The notes: generated by a model not told the origin, from the letters alone. Shown: positions 1 through 10,646, counted from the stretch's first letter. The stretch is DNA of 64,000 nt from Capnocytophaga periodontitidis (GCF_016126015.1 NZ_JAEFDB010000006.1:1-64000), one strand, 5' to 3'. Numbers and translations: made by a program.

Positions 1-3000
1 TGTACGAGTCATTACAGATGATGTGTAGGCTGTTCCTGAAGCTACATATCCATAAGTATAAGTAGCTGTACCTCCTGTGATATTCAACCAAGCTTCACCC
101 TGAGTATTACAAGAAGCTTTTTGGGTAGCAACTGCTGTAATTTGTAACTGAGTGAGCGAACGTTTGATTTCAAAGCTCTTAGAAGTTACACAACTAGCTA
201 CCCCACCAATAGTTTCAGTAAATTTCACATAATATTTACCTGCTGGTAGGTTACCATTTGCGACTTGAGGTGCGGTGAATGGAGATGGCACTGTACCTCC
301 TGCACCTACCATTAGTTGATGATTATCTTCACGATAAACTTGATAATCTATATGGGTAGTGCTTCCGTGAGGATTTGTTAAAGTAAAGGTAAAGGTACCA
401 TCATTGCCAGTTGCACAACTTACATTTTTCACATCTATTGCTACTGACATCTGTGAGTATGTAGGTACAGGGACGGTCATCTGTTGGGTATAACGACACT
501 TAGTAAGCATATTATAAGCTACAAAAGTGTATTGTACACCTGGTGTGAGCCCTCCTATGGTTACTGCCACTCCGGTACCTGAGGCAACTCCTTTGTGCCA
601 TACATCGTTAGTTCCATCGGCATTAAGTGTAGTAACTGTATTGAGAACTGATCCCGGAGGTGGGTTTTGAATACCTGGTCGATATATAGCAAAGTACGCA
701 TTAGTAGATGCTGTAAAGGTAGGTGAGCTGGTTGCTGTAATGCGTACCTCACCTGTAGTAGCACAAGCAGTAGGTATTACAGGAGTGATAGACATTACAT
801 TAGAATTAGGTAAGATTACAGTTGTGAAATGTGTTACACAGCTATTGCCATCAGTAATAGTGATGTTATAGTTACCATAATCTAATCCAGAGAATACTCT
901 TGAGATATTATTAGAGGTTGTAAGTGTTTGTGTATCCTCTTTACCAGAAGTAGTATTTCTAACATTGATTACAAAAGGTTGCATACCTCCACCATTGAGA
1001 GTTACTGTAATGGCAGCTAAGTCAGCAGCGGATGAGGTACATCCCATTTGCTTACTTACTGTAGCTGTAGCCGTAAGTTGAGGCACTGCTGTAATAGTAA
1101 AGGCTTGAGTAGCCACACAACCACGGTCATCGGTGAGGTGTGCTATATAGTTACCTGGCGCCAAAGCTGTAGGAGTCTGCGTTACTCCTAAACCATTCAC
1201 CACTTTAAGAGTATGTGAAGCTGTACCTACATAGTAATTACTTGGCGTAATTGTTACCGAACCGTTGTTATTACCACAAGTAGCTTGAGTAGTGGTAAAG
1301 GTATTGGTTAAGAAACGTGGTGGATCGTAAGCTAAAGTTATATAAGCTTGTCGTTTACATTCACTTCCATCAGGTTTGTAAGTTACTTGGAAACGGAACT
1401 CGGTAGTGGTAGCTATCGCTACTGGATAAGTAAAGGTTACTTGAGTAGTATTAGATGCTATAAAGTGATAAGTAGCTCCACCATCAACACTATAGCTAAA
1501 CTCTTTGAGTGCTGTAGGGATACCTCCAGAAGCGGTGAGTGTATAAGTTACACTGCTACCTTTACAATCAGCATATTGTGTTTGAGTAGGTGATACAGTG
1601 AGTGATAATGGTGCATAAATTTGAGTAGTTACTGTTGCTTGACAACCAAAACCATCGGTTATTACAAATGTATGAGAGCCAACATCAAGTGCATCAGGAT
1701 ACTCAAAAATTGATGTATTGAAGGCATAATTATTACCTCCTACACGTTGTACTTTATAGTTTCCATTACCGCTAATTACTGTAATTTTTACTTTCTTCTC
1801 TTGTGTATCACCATAGCAATAAGAGGTAGGTTCAGCAGTAACTGAAAGTGTAGCTTTATCAGCGATTTCAAAGGTAGTTTCGGTAGTACAACCTTTGCTA
1901 TCTTGTACTACTAAGCTATAAGTACCAGGTGCAAGGTTCGGTATTTCATAAGGGTTTACTCGTGGAGCTGCTGGTTGCAATGCTCCTAAGGTTCCACTTA
2001 CTAATCCTACTCTGTACTGATAACCTCCTACATTACCTCCTGTAGCCGATACTTTTATCTTAGCTACTCCAGCGTTATAGCAAGTTACTTTATCCATTAC
2101 TACTACTGTAGGTACAATAGGAGTAGGCTGGCCTATTTTGTAACTTACGGTTACTGCACAATTAGCATTAGCAGCATCTCTTATGCTCACTACTCCACTT
2201 TGGGTAGCTTCTAATCCTGTAACGGTAAATACTCCTTGAGCATCAAGGGTTGTAGGTGTCCAAGTGGTTGTAGTTGTGTATGTCCATTCTACTGAATAAA
2301 GAATATTTGTAGATGTTGGATTAATAACCTTGATACGTACCTCACCATCTTGAGCTCCAATACAGCTAACGTTTTTCTCGATACCGAATTTTTCGGCACG
2401 CATTTGTTTATTCTTTTCTATATTAATAAGTTGAGTAACCTTCAAATCACAATAAGCAATAGCCTGTGATACTTTAAGGTTATCCATTACAAAATCATTA
2501 CCTAAGCCTCCATAAGTGGCAGCAGCTGTATTCACTACTTTCACTAATAGTTCTCCGTTAGCAAAGCCTGTCATCTCAGCTTCGGTAAAGGTGACTTTAT
2601 AATTTGTCCAACTATTGTTGTTAATAGTTGCTAAACTCTTGCTACGCAAAGTAGTACCATCGGGTTTTGCTATTTCTATATTGAGGCGAGCTGGTACGGC
2701 AGTTACTCCTGTTCTAAAGAGGTTGAGTGCATCTAAACTTACAGTAAATTCAGTATTAGGAGCTACTCCTTTTAGAAGTTTTTGATATACTATTTCATTG
2801 TTACCATTTCCTGCTACTGCTAAGTAACGACCTCCAGAAGGATCAACAGGAGCTGTGGTAAGCCAATTAGGATTTGAACTTACTTGTAGTTGTTTAGTAA
2901 GCACTTGGTTACCATCTGAAAGACTTCCTGAAGAGTTACATACCAAAGAAGTATTGGCTGCTGGTAAACAATCGTTATCATCTTTGCCAAAATCTTCTGC

Positions 3001-6000
3001 AAAGAGTACATTAGGTGTTGTAGCAGTGTCTATTGGACGATAGTATACTGTAAGAGTGTGTACTCCTGGTGATAATAATCGATTAAAGTTGTTACCTGCA
3101 AGAGTTTGTTTGGCACTACCATCAATGCTATATTGGTAAGTTTGGCTTACAGTAGATGAAACTGTAATAGTTACTGAACCATAACCATTATCACAACGAT
3201 AAGCTATAGGGCTCAACGCTATGGTAGGCACTGAAGTTGCTTGTGTAACTATAGGTATTTCAATACGGCAATCTTTGTTATCTTTCACATAGATGGTTGT
3301 AGAACCTCCAATAAATCCTATAGGATTAGTTACATAAGTATTTTCACCATCAAAGCTATAACGATAAGGAGGAGTACCACCTGTAACGTTGTTCACTGAT
3401 ACTTTGTATTGGTTATGTGCTGTATCGCAGGATCTATCAGCTACTACACCAGCATAAGCGCGCAAAGGTGCTTGAGGAGGAAGTATCACCACAGGTTTCT
3501 TGATATAGGTACAAGTTGTTCCTGCCACTTGTGATAGCATTTCTATTTCGTAAGTACCTGCAGGAATACCTGTAAATAAACCTCCTGTGCTAGTTTTGAA
3601 AGCAGCTCCTACACGAGCTCCTGTTTTATCTAATTTATATAGATTAATCTTACGATTTTGGTTTTGAGAGCCAGGAGCAAAAGTAAGATTAATCACCCCT
3701 GTATTAGGATTGCTTTCACACTGAATTTCTTGTGTTGCACTAAAGGTAAATGTATGTGGATTTGGTGGAGTTACGGTCACCTTGTTAGACAAGGCAAAAG
3801 CTCCATTACGCGTATCACCCACTAAGAATACATATTCACCTACACGAGTGATATTTGCTACTTCAACCTCTACACTTGGCTGATGTGCCAATTGAATAGC
3901 GATATGAGGAGCATTCAAAGCGGTAGATATATCTGTATATTGTTGCTGACCATCTATTGTCCAAATATAAAAACGATAGGTAGGAGCACCTCCTTCAGCT
4001 TTAAGTTCAAACTTAGCCTTGTTACAAGAGGTAAATCCTTTGAAAGTAGCAGTTACCTTCATTTGGCTCGTTTTGTTGATAGTCACTTGTCCGTTGTATT
4101 GACAACCAGGTATTTGTGGTGAGGTTACCTTCACATCATAAGTACCTTGTGGCAAATTATTGATACGATAATCGTTTGTGTTGATTACCTCTGTACGGAA
4201 AGGTGTCCCTCCTTTGAAAATTTCTACTTTATAAGTTACTCCACTAGTACTAAGTAGCAATCTTACAGAACCTTGAGAAAAATCAGTTTCGTGAATTTCA
4301 TCAGTAAGTGAACCTGTAAGTCCTGCTGTAAATACTTCAAAATAGAAACTTTCATTACAATTAAGCAATTTCAATCGGTATTTACCTGCTGTATTAGCTA
4401 CAAAAGTGCGATTGTTGTGGAAAGTTGTCCAACATTGATCTTCAGTATTTCTACAATCAGAAGATGATTCATTACAAGAGCCACTCCATTGTTGCCACTC
4501 AAAAGCAGTATTTTGGTAGCTTACTGTAATATTTTTGGAGCTTCCTTGACAAAGGTAGAAATGACTTGTCCATCTACCGTTATCAGGGCAAGTTACTCCT
4601 ATGTTTTGTGCTTGAGCACGGATAGGATCGGTAGTTGCTGTAATAGCTTGGTATTGTATTGTTTCAGTAGTTCCTATCTGATTTCCTTCGCAAGAAAGAG
4701 TTTTTACTACTTTGTAAACTCCTGGACCATTAGCTTGATATGTGCGATTAGTTTCGCCAGGAAGCATATTTCCATTTTTATACCATTGATAAGTATTAAA
4801 AGTTCCTGTAGCTTCGAGTGTCATTATTCCAGAACCACAAACTACTTCTTGGCGTGTACAATTGGAAGTATCTACTGTAATAGAACTTGAGCCAGCCTCT
4901 GATTGTTGAGCTGTAGGACAAGCGTTAGGTCCTCCTTCATACGTGATAGAGAAAGCTGTTTTCAGATAGTTAGCACAAGGTAGTAAGAGTTTATCGCAAT
5001 CGGCTACTACTTTCATTGGGATACGAATGCTCCGCCTTGGGTCGCCTAACTTGAGAGTAGATTGAGGGTAACCTGATGTACTACCTATTAAAAACTGATA
5101 GGTTTTCGTAGCAGGATTATACAATTTCTGAGGTTGTGGATTAGCTACTGTACCATCACCTGCATTATTGAGATCGGGCTCACCATTAGTAACTACGGCA
5201 GAATTGGGAGGTAGATTTACTGTAATAGTAGCACGTTTAATATTTTCAGCCCCTACATTCTCATAGCTTAATTCATAGAAGAAAGCTTGATTAGGAGTAA
5301 GATGAGTAATAGGATTACCCGATGTATCCACATAGCGTTGTGAAGTTTTTAGTTTCAAAGCATTCGACTTCACTGTCACGATAAATGTACAAGTGCTAAT
5401 AGTAGCTAATAGATTATCTTTAAAGGTATAAGTAACTGTATGGACACCTATAGGGAATACACTCCCTGGAGCGTGGCTACGTGTAGTAGTTACTCCTCCT
5501 GAACAAGTAGGATATGCCTCGGGTTCACGCCATTGTACTAACTTGCCACACTGCCCTGCCTCTACAGTAACTTCTATATTATTCGGACAGTTTTTAACAA
5601 GAGGCGGTTCATCTATAGGTGGTAATACCACAGTAACTGTTTTAGTATAGATAGCGCTATTAGAACATCCTACTCCTGGTTTAAGTTTGTACTCAGCCAT
5701 ATAGGTAGTAGTGGTATAAATAGCCTCCCAGAAACTTTCTCCAGTACGTAATGGATAAGTAGTAGTTTTATTTCCGTTAGCATCAAGTTTAAACCAATTG
5801 ATATCAAAAAGATGTTCTGAAAGACCTAATTTCACACGTGCTTGATTTCCGGTACAGAAAGGTACAGGACGGTCGATCACCAAGAACGGATTGAACGCAT
5901 TGGTAAGGTCTATATCTACATCCTTAGGTACTGTTTGGCAACGGTGCTCAGTCTCTATGAGGTAGTGACCTGTAGTAAGATTTTCAAATATATTAAAGTA

Positions 6001-8337
6001 TTTATTATCACTTGCCTCAAGCTTCACTGTTTCTTTAAGCGTAGCGGTAGTAGCCGTAGCCGATGTTTTTTGATAGAGGCGGAAAGTAAGAGGGAAATAC
6101 ACTTCTTGACCTGTTACATCAACAGCTATCATACCTGTAGCACTTCCTTGGTGGCAAATCACTGGGTTTACGACAGGGTTGAGCTTAACAAGATCGGCAA
6201 TAGAAATTTCCTTATAGAAATAACTTTGCCAACTCTTGCTAGGCACTCCTGGATCGGATGCATCAGTTTGATACATAGATCCCGATTTAGGTTGGAGATA
6301 AGCATTATAATAAAAACCACTGGTTTTTATCCTATATTTACCAGCAAGTAAGTTTACAAATTCCCCTGAATGTCCTCTTACATAATCATTACCAGAAGGT
6401 TGTATCACTGCTTTCCAAGATTTGTTACCATAAGCATCCTCTTCTTCTCGTTCTAAATAAACATAAACACCATCTTGAAAAATTTGATTACCTATATTGT
6501 ATTTGAGTTTCCCTATTTCGCAATCTTTTTCAACTTTTAATTCAGGTTTATAAGCAGGCATACCTGGTATATAAATTGTTTTTTGGGTAGTATTGCTACA
6601 AGCATCGGTAATCGTAATATTATAATTTCCTTCAGGTAAATTAGTATAATGGTATCGATAGCTTCCTGCAGGTTGTGTAGTTTCTAATGGGAAAGTTACA
6701 GTACGTGTACCGTGATCACCCATACTCACTTTTGCAAAATAAGAAACTACTTTTTTACCATCAGCTCGTTCTAATTTAAATTTCAAAGGATGAGAGTATA
6801 TATTAACAGGGTAGTCTATTCTAAAGGCTCCTGTACCTTCATACACTCCATAACCTATATCTAATTTATCAAATATTTTGTTGATATCTGCAGCCGCTGT
6901 AGTAGGATAATAAACATTTACTAATGAAGTACAAGTACTATGACAGTTATTAGGGTTTTCATAAGTAAGTCTATAGAGACCTTCTCCTACTTTGTCCACA
7001 TAGATTAATCCATTAGTCCACTGAGCCTGTCCTAAAGCAGGCGAGTTAGAAGCTACCAAAGGTACATTTACCCAAGGTCCTCCTACACCACCAAGAGATT
7101 TTTCCAATTTAAAATACTGCATCTCAATAGGGTGAACCCATCCTAACAAATATGAGTAAGTGCCACCATTTATATTAGGCATATTTCTATAGTCACGATT
7201 CCTCATATTATAATTGAAATACAATCGTTTATCTAATCCACAATTTCGGCTATAAGATTGGTTTTCAGCGGATAGCATTTGAAAGTTAGCGCAAGTCAAT
7301 GGGTCTATTTGTTCATTGAAACGAACTCTCTCTTTAATGGTATTTTTAGGACCTTTGATAGTAACCTCTATCTCATCACCTTTTTTAAAAACGTAGTTAT
7401 TTACATAAAAACCATAACCATCAAAAGTAGAAGAAATATCAATATCAGGTTTTGAAGAATTTAAAAAGCGAACCACTGCCCTACCTGTTTGTTTAAAATA
7501 GTTCTTAATGGCATTTGCATCCGACATACCCGTAATTACCCAATTGTTATCTTGGCGTACAATTCTAAATTGTCCTTTATATTTACCACAATCAGTTTTG
7601 TGCATTTCCATATACCTATCATACATTCTAATTTCCATACATTCTAAGGAGAATTGTTCTTTTGGTATTTGGATAGAAGGATAACGGCGAGTTTCACCAC
7701 ATTTTTCACCTACAGCTGTAACATCCTTAATTTGGAGCGTTACTACTGTATTTTGTTTGATAGGATTTGCATTAGTACCACGCACCTCTATATAATTAGA
7801 CCCTGAAGGTCTTGAAAATCTTTGAGTAGGCAGTAATACATTTTTACCTGTAGGATCAAGAATCGTAACATCAAAAGGACCGTGCCCTCCATTAGGTATC
7901 TGAAAGCGTACTCCTCCTGTATTAGGTTGTCCACAAATAGGAGGTAATATCTGCAAAGCTTGTACATTCATTACCTTGTAGTTAGACTCGGCTTCTACTT
8001 CACGTTCTTCAAAAGCACCAGTATTTTCATCGCGTACGATGATTTTATACTTTCCTGCTTTAAGATTGTAGAAAGTATGTTCGGCAGGAGCCGAAGGTGA
8101 AGGGCGCTGCATACGAAACATATCGCCACCTTGGCCTTCACCTTGTATTTCTACAATAAATTTACCACTTGAAGGTAAACATATAGCAGGATATGGAGAA
8201 GCATCTTGTGCTGTTACTTTTATCTGGTTATCATTATAACAATTTCCCTTGATAGAAGTGGTTTGCACATTGATACATTGAGCAAATCCTGTTGCTGTGA
8301 AGATTAAAAATACAATTGCTGTAAGAAACTTTTTCAT
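1..8337 (-). CDS. Giant SprB-like repetitive surface protein (5' part, runs off the left edge)
   Basis: The minus frame stays open from an ATG at 8337 to the window edge, about 2,779 codons without a stop. It begins with a signal peptide (MKKFLTAIVFLIFTATGFAQ). Many Ig/SprB-type repeats follow, with recurring Cys, 'GxxPYxYS' cores and closings like 'LxPGxYxxxVxDxxGC'. Residues about 910-990 look like a HYR domain (NCPNN, then a C-terminal HTVTYTFKDN). About 985-1100 resembles a DUF11-type conserved repeat. About 1775-1960 contains a jelly-roll-like segment beginning LFAEDFG. Such proteins in Flavobacteriia are exported by T9SS and act as gliding or host adhesins. The C-terminus, where a T9SS sorting domain would sit, is outside the window, so export by T9SS is inferred. 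The plus-strand ORFs across this region are shadows. Confidence 0.88.
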   Translation of the reverse strand, partial: MKKFLTAIVFLIFTATGFAQCINVQTTSIKGNCYNDNQIKVTAQDASPYPAICLPSSGKFIVEIQGEGQGGDMFRMQRPSPSAPAEHTFYNLKAGKYKIIVRDENTGAFEEREVEAESNYKVMNVQALQILPPICGQPNTGGVRFQIPNGGHGPFDVTILDPTGKNVLLPTQRFSRPSGSNYIEVRGTNANPIKQNTVVTLQIKDVTAVGEKCGETRRYPSIQIPKEQFSLECMEIRMYDRYMEMHKTDCGKYKGQFRIVRQDNNWVITGMSDANAIKNYFKQTGRAVVRFLNSSKPDIDISSTFDGYGFYVNNYVFKKGDEIEVTIKGPKNTIKERVRFNEQIDPLTCANFQMLSAENQSYSRNCGLDKRLYFNYNMRNRDYRNMPNINGGTYSYLLGWVHPIEMQYFKLEKSLGGVGGPWVNVPLVASNSPALGQAQWTNGLIYVDKVGEGLYRLTYENPNNCHSTCTSLVNVYYPTTAAADINKIFDKLDIGYGVYEGTGAFRIDYPVNIYSHPLKFKLERADGKKVVSYFAKVSMGDHGTRTVTFPLETTQPAGSYRYHYTNLPEGNYNITITDACSNTTQKTIYIPGMPAYKPELKVEKDCEIGKLKYNIGNQIFQDGVYVYLEREEEDAYGNKSWKAVIQPSGNDYVRGHSGEFVNLLAGKYRIKTSGFYYNAYLQPKSGSMYQTDASDPGVPSKSWQSYFYKEISIADLVKLNPVVNPVICHQGSATGMIAVDVTGQEVYFPLTFRLYQKTSATATTATLKETVKLEASDNKYFNIFENLTTGHYLIETEHRCQTVPKDVDIDLTNAFNPFLVIDRPVPFCTGNQARVKLGLSEHLFDINWFKLDANGNKTTTYPLRTGESFWEAIYTTTTYMAEYKLKPGVGCSNSAIYTKTVTVVLPPIDEPPLVKNCPNNIEVTVEAGQCGKLVQWREPEAYPTCSGGVTTTRSHAPGSVFPIGVHTVTYTFKDNLLATISTCTFIVTVKSNALKLKTSQRYVDTSGNPITHLTPNQAFFYELSYENVGAENIKRATITVNLPPNSAVVTNGEPDLNNAGDGTVANPQPQKLYNPATKTYQFLIGSTSGYPQSTLKLGDPRRSIRIPMKVVADCDKLLLPCANYLKTAFSITYEGGPNACPTAQQSEAGSSSITVDTSNCTRQEVVCGSGIMTLEATGTFNTYQWYKNGNMLPGETNRTYQANGPGVYKVVKTLSCEGNQIGTTETIQYQAITATTDPIRAQAQNIGVTCPDNGRWTSHFYLCQGSSKNITVSYQNTAFEWQQWSGSCNESSSDCRNTEDQCWTTFHNNRTFVANTAGKYRLKLLNCNESFYFEVFTAGLTGSLTDEIHETDFSQGSVRLLLSTSGVTYKVEIFKGGTPFRTEVINTNDYRINNLPQGTYDVKVTSPQIPGCQYNGQVTINKTSQMKVTATFKGFTSCNKAKFELKAEGGAPTYRFYIWTIDGQQQYTDISTALNAPHIAIQLAHQPSVEVEVANITRVGEYVFLVGDTRNGAFALSNKVTVTPPNPHTFTFSATQEIQCESNPNTGVINLTFAPGSQNQNRKINLYKLDKTGARVGAAFKTSTGGLFTGIPAGTYEIEMLSQVAGTTCTYIKKPVVILPPQAPLRAYAGVVADRSCDTAHNQYKVSVNNVTGGTPPYRYSFDGENTYVTNPIGFIGGSTTIYVKDNKDCRIEIPIVTQATSVPTIALSPIAYRCDNGYGSVTITVSSTVSQTYQYSIDGSAKQTLAGNNFNRLLSPGVHTLTVYYRPIDTATTPNVLFAEDFGKDDNDCLPAANTSLVCNSSGSLSDGNQVLTKQLQVSSNPNWLTTAPVDPSGGRYLAVAGNGNNEIVYQKLLKGVAPNTEFTVSLDALNLFRTGVTAVPARLNIEIAKPDGTTLRSKSLATINNNSWTNYKVTFTEAEMTGFANGELLVKVVNTAAATYGGLGNDFVMDNLKVSQAIAYCDLKVTQLINIEKNKQMRAEKFGIEKNVSCIGAQDGEVRIKVINPTSTNILYSVEWTYTTTTTWTPTTLDAQGVFTVTGLEATQSGVVSIRDAANANCAVTVSYKIGQPTPIVPTVVVMDKVTCYNAGVAKIKVSATGGNVGGYQYRVGLVSGTLGALQPAAPRVNPYEIPNLAPGTYSLVVQDSKGCTTETTFEIADKATLSVTAEPTSYCYGDTQEKKVKITVISGNGNYKVQRVGGNNYAFNTSIFEYPDALDVGSHTFVITDGFGCQATVTTQIYAPLSLTVSPTQTQYADCKGSSVTYTLTASGGIPTALKEFSYSVDGGATYHFIASNTTQVTFTYPVAIATTTEFRFQVTYKPDGSECKRQAYITLAYDPPRFLTNTFTTTQATCGNNNGSVTITPSNYYVGTASHTLKVVNGLGVTQTPTALAPGNYIAHLTDDRGCVATQAFTITAVPQLTATATVSKQMGCTSSAADLAAITVTLNGGGMQPFVINVRNTTSGKEDTQTLTTSNNISRVFSGLDYGNYNITITDGNSCVTHFTTVILPNSNVMSITPVIPTACATTGEVRITATSSPTFTASTNAYFAIYRPGIQNPPPGSVLNTVTTLNADGTNDVWHKGVASGTGVAVTIGGLTPGVQYTFVAYNMLTKCRYTQQMTVPVPTYSQMSVAIDVKNVSCATGNDGTFTFTLTNPHGSTTHIDYQVYREDNHQLMVGAGGTVPSPFTAPQVANGNLPAGKYYVKFTETIGGVASCVTSKSFEIKRSLTQLQITAVATQKASCNTQGEAWLNITGGTATYTYGYVASGTAYTSSVMTRT

Positions 8338-8400
8338 TTTTTTTACTTTTAAGCTATAAGTAATAATATCTCGCGTGTAATTTATATATAATTAAGGGTA

Positions 8401-8431
8401 CAAAAATAATATTTCTTTCTTATTTACACAA
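8401..8431 (-). promoter_or_regulatory. Promoter of the giant surface protein gene
   Basis: On the minus strand TATTTTTG (8408-8401) fits the Bacteroidota -7 box TAnnTTTG, with TTG (8431-8429) 20 nt upstream. The predicted transcript would start near 8394 and leave a leader of roughly 58 nt before the ATG at 8337. Confidence 0.6.
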
Positions 8432-8601
8432 CACTGTCTCCTTGTTTTTACACTAACAAAACATTCTTTTTATTATAATATACTGATTTTTAAATAAATA
8501 ATTAGATGTTAAAATATTGTTAAATTTTTATTCAGGTAAAAAAATAAAAGATATGAAGTAAGAAAAATACAGATTTTTAAAAGCTAATTTTCATTAATTT
8601 C
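8432..8601. other. AT-rich gene-free spacer between divergent promoters
   Basis: The intergenic region 8338-8670 is strongly AT-rich. Apart from the two divergent promoters at its sides I see no open frame, no convincing hairpin and no repeat in the middle part. Confidence 0.6.
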
Positions 8602-8631
8602 TTGCTATTTTGTTTTTTTTTTGTATTTTTG
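8602..8631 (+). promoter_or_regulatory. Promoter of the sugar-nucleotide/Leloir cluster
   Basis: TTG (8602-8604), 19 nt, TATTTTTG (8624-8631): an exact match to the Flavobacteriia consensus. It lies 39 nt before the nucleotidyltransferase ATG and is the only clear promoter I find ahead of the run 8671-15516. Confidence 0.7.
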
Positions 8632-8670
8632 CCGATGTAATTTAATTAATCATAAAAAATACACACTATA

Positions 8671-9534
8671 ATGACTACATTAGTGATTCTTGCCGCTGGA
8701 TTAGGAAGCCGTTTTGGCTCTGATAAACAATTAGAAAATATTCACAATGGCAACGCCTTATTCGATTACGGTATTTACGACGCACTACAAGCTGGTTTTG
8801 ACAATATCGTGCTCATCATCCGCCACGAAATCGACAACCTCACCCGCCAACACCTCGAAAACCGCTTCAACAATGTTCCTATCTCCTACGTATATCAAGA
8901 CGATTTTAACCCAAAAGACATCGAACGTAAAAAACCTTGGGGTACAGGGCACGCTATGCTTTGTGTAAAAGAGTTTGTAAAAAACCCTTTCCTCATCATC
9001 AATGCCGATGATTACTATGGCAAAGAAGGCTTTCGTTTAATGTATGAAGCGCTCAATGCTGGTAAAGAAAAAACTTTCTTCTCAGGAGGATATCTACTGA
9101 AAAACACCCTTAGTGAAAACGGAACAGTTTCACGCGGTATCTGCGAAGTAGACGCCAATCATCACCTACTCTCTATCAACGAAGCTACCAAACTGCGTAA
9201 AATTAACGAAACTACTGCCGTAGACGAAGCTACGGGCGCCGAGTATCCTCTAAGCACCTACGTATCTATGAACTTCTGGGGATTTACTCACGAAGTTTTG
9301 GATATAGCCGACCGTTATTTCAAAGAATTTGTAGCCGAACATAAAGATGACCCTAAATCCGAATTTTATATCCCTATGGTAGTACAACACGCCATTAAGG
9401 ATTACGGATATAAATTAGAAGTATTACCCAATCACGACAACTGGTTCGGTATGACCTATCACGAAGACCTCGCAATGGTACAAAACGAAATACAAAAACT
9501 CGTAGATAAAGGCGAGTACCCCGATAAATTCTAA
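8671..9534 (+). CDS. Sugar-phosphate nucleotidyltransferase
   Basis: A 287-residue protein of the GT-A nucleotidyltransferase fold. The N-terminal signature LAAGLGSRFGSDKQ (residues 7-20) binds the nucleotide, and NADDYYG near residue 112 supplies the metal-binding Asp. These enzymes transfer a nucleotidyl group to a sugar 1-phosphate. It is followed 68 nt downstream by a NahK-like kinase, which would make a hexosamine 1-phosphate, so a UDP-HexNAc-forming role is a reasonable inference, but the specificity cannot be read from sequence. It is shorter than GlmU and lacks the left-handed beta-helix acetyltransferase half. First gene after the promoter at 8602-8631. Confidence 0.85.
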   Translation: MTTLVILAAGLGSRFGSDKQLENIHNGNALFDYGIYDALQAGFDNIVLIIRHEIDNLTRQHLENRFNNVPISYVYQDDFNPKDIERKKPWGTGHAMLCVKEFVKNPFLIINADDYYGKEGFRLMYEALNAGKEKTFFSGGYLLKNTLSENGTVSRGICEVDANHHLLSINEATKLRKINETTAVDEATGAEYPLSTYVSMNFWGFTHEVLDIADRYFKEFVAEHKDDPKSEFYIPMVVQHAIKDYGYKLEVLPNHDNWFGMTYHEDLAMVQNEIQKLVDKGEYPDKF

Positions 9535-9549
9535 TAAAATGTTTAACCC

Positions 9550-9593
9550 GTAAGAGATAATAAGTTTTTTACTTCTTATCTCTTACCTCTTAC
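9550..9593. repeat. Intergenic TAAGAG-type repeat forming a long hairpin
   Basis: The strand reads GTAAGAGATAATAAGT (9550-9565), five T, then ACTTCTTATCTCTTAC (9571-9586): a nearly perfect inverted repeat with one mismatch. It is followed by another partial unit (CTCTTACC). The same unit recurs near 50704-50733 and inside the DPP11 signal-peptide coding region (57216-57250). It has no U-tract, so it is not a classical terminator. Confidence 0.6.
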
Positions 9594-9602
9594 CTAAATA
9601 AA

Positions 9603-10646
9603 ATGAAAGAAATAGCCAATCAATTTAACTTGAAAGGAAACCTCCTTTCTGTGGAACCTTATGGCAACGGACACATCAACCGTACGTATTTGGTAAAAAC
9701 CACCGATACAAATTATATCCTTCAAGGGATTAACAGCAATGTGTTCAAAACCCCCGACAGCATTATCAAAAACATCGAACTGCTTTGGGAAACTGAACCC
9801 AACAATCACATCATTCTCCCAATGATGAAAGCTAAACAAGGAGGATACTCCGTAAATGCCGAGGGCATTGTATGGCGTGTATTCCCTTTTGCAGAAGGCT
9901 ATACTTCTTATGAATTCATAGAAGCTCCTTGGCAAGCCGAGAAAGCTGCCACCGCCTTTGCAACTTTTATGAAAACCTTTGCCAATATCGACACCTCTCG
10001 ATTGCAGGCTACCATTCCTAATTTCCATAACGGAGATTTACGCTTCCAACAACTCGAAGATGCTTACGCTCAGGCAACACCTGCACGCAAAGACAAAGCT
10101 GAAAAGCTATACGAATTTGCGCAAAAACACAAGGTAATTTTCGACCTTATCCAAAAAGAAGTAGACGAAAAGCGCATTCCTATACGCGTAACCCACAACG
10201 ACACCAAAATCAATAACGTACTCATCAATAAATCCAATCCCGATGATTTTAGAGTAATCGACCTCGATACAGTGATGCAAGGTATCTTACTCTACGATTT
10301 CGGCGATATGGTGCGCACTTCGGTAAGCCCTACCGAAGAAAACGAAGCCGATGAAAGCAAAATCGTTTTCAATACCGAGTTCTTCGAAGCACTTTGTAAA
10401 GGTTTTTCAGTAATGAACCCTGTAATGACTCCTTCAGAGAAAAAACATATCGTCGACGGAGCCAAATATATGATATTCATTATCGGTATCCGTTTCCTCG
10501 CCGATTATTTTAACAACGATGTGTATTTCAAAACCTCATATCCTGAGGAGAATTACATTCGTGCCCGCAACCAGTTCGTGCTCTTTCAGCGTTTGGAAGA
10601 CAAAGAAAAAGAACTCAGAGCAATTGCTAAAAAGTACTTTAAATAG
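9603..10646 (+). CDS. N-acetylhexosamine 1-kinase-like phosphotransferase
   Basis: A 347-residue aminoglycoside-phosphotransferase-fold kinase. The catalytic loop is VTHNDTKINNV (His198-Asn199-Asp200) and the metal-binding motif is VIDLDTV (Asp220, Asp222). Length and the N-terminal pattern 'GNGHINRTYLV' resemble NahK-type kinases, which phosphorylate GlcNAc/GalNAc at C1. Together with the preceding nucleotidyltransferase and the galK/galM/galT genes it suggests salvage of hexoses and hexosamines from host glycans. Substrate choice is inferred from family and context; a homoserine or choline kinase-like activity is less likely in this setting. Confidence 0.75.
   Translation: MKEIANQFNLKGNLLSVEPYGNGHINRTYLVKTTDTNYILQGINSNVFKTPDSIIKNIELLWETEPNNHIILPMMKAKQGGYSVNAEGIVWRVFPFAEGYTSYEFIEAPWQAEKAATAFATFMKTFANIDTSRLQATIPNFHNGDLRFQQLEDAYAQATPARKDKAEKLYEFAQKHKVIFDLIQKEVDEKRIPIRVTHNDTKINNVLINKSNPDDFRVIDLDTVMQGILLYDFGDMVRTSVSPTEENEADESKIVFNTEFFEALCKGFSVMNPVMTPSEKKHIVDGAKYMIFIIGIRFLADYFNNDVYFKTSYPEENYIRARNQFVLFQRLEDKEKELRAIAKKYFK

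Noticed and set aside
1348-6351. Several plus-strand open frames of 60-170 codons opposite the giant surface protein gene
   Set aside because: They are out of phase with one very long minus-strand frame that has a signal peptide and repeat domains. Their translations are rich in Ser, Tyr and Cys with no recognisable domain or start context.
9594-10028. Minus-strand frame of 144 codons within the NahK-like gene
   Set aside because: It lies fully inside the kinase gene, whose frame has the expected HND and DLD motifs. The antisense product has no domain.
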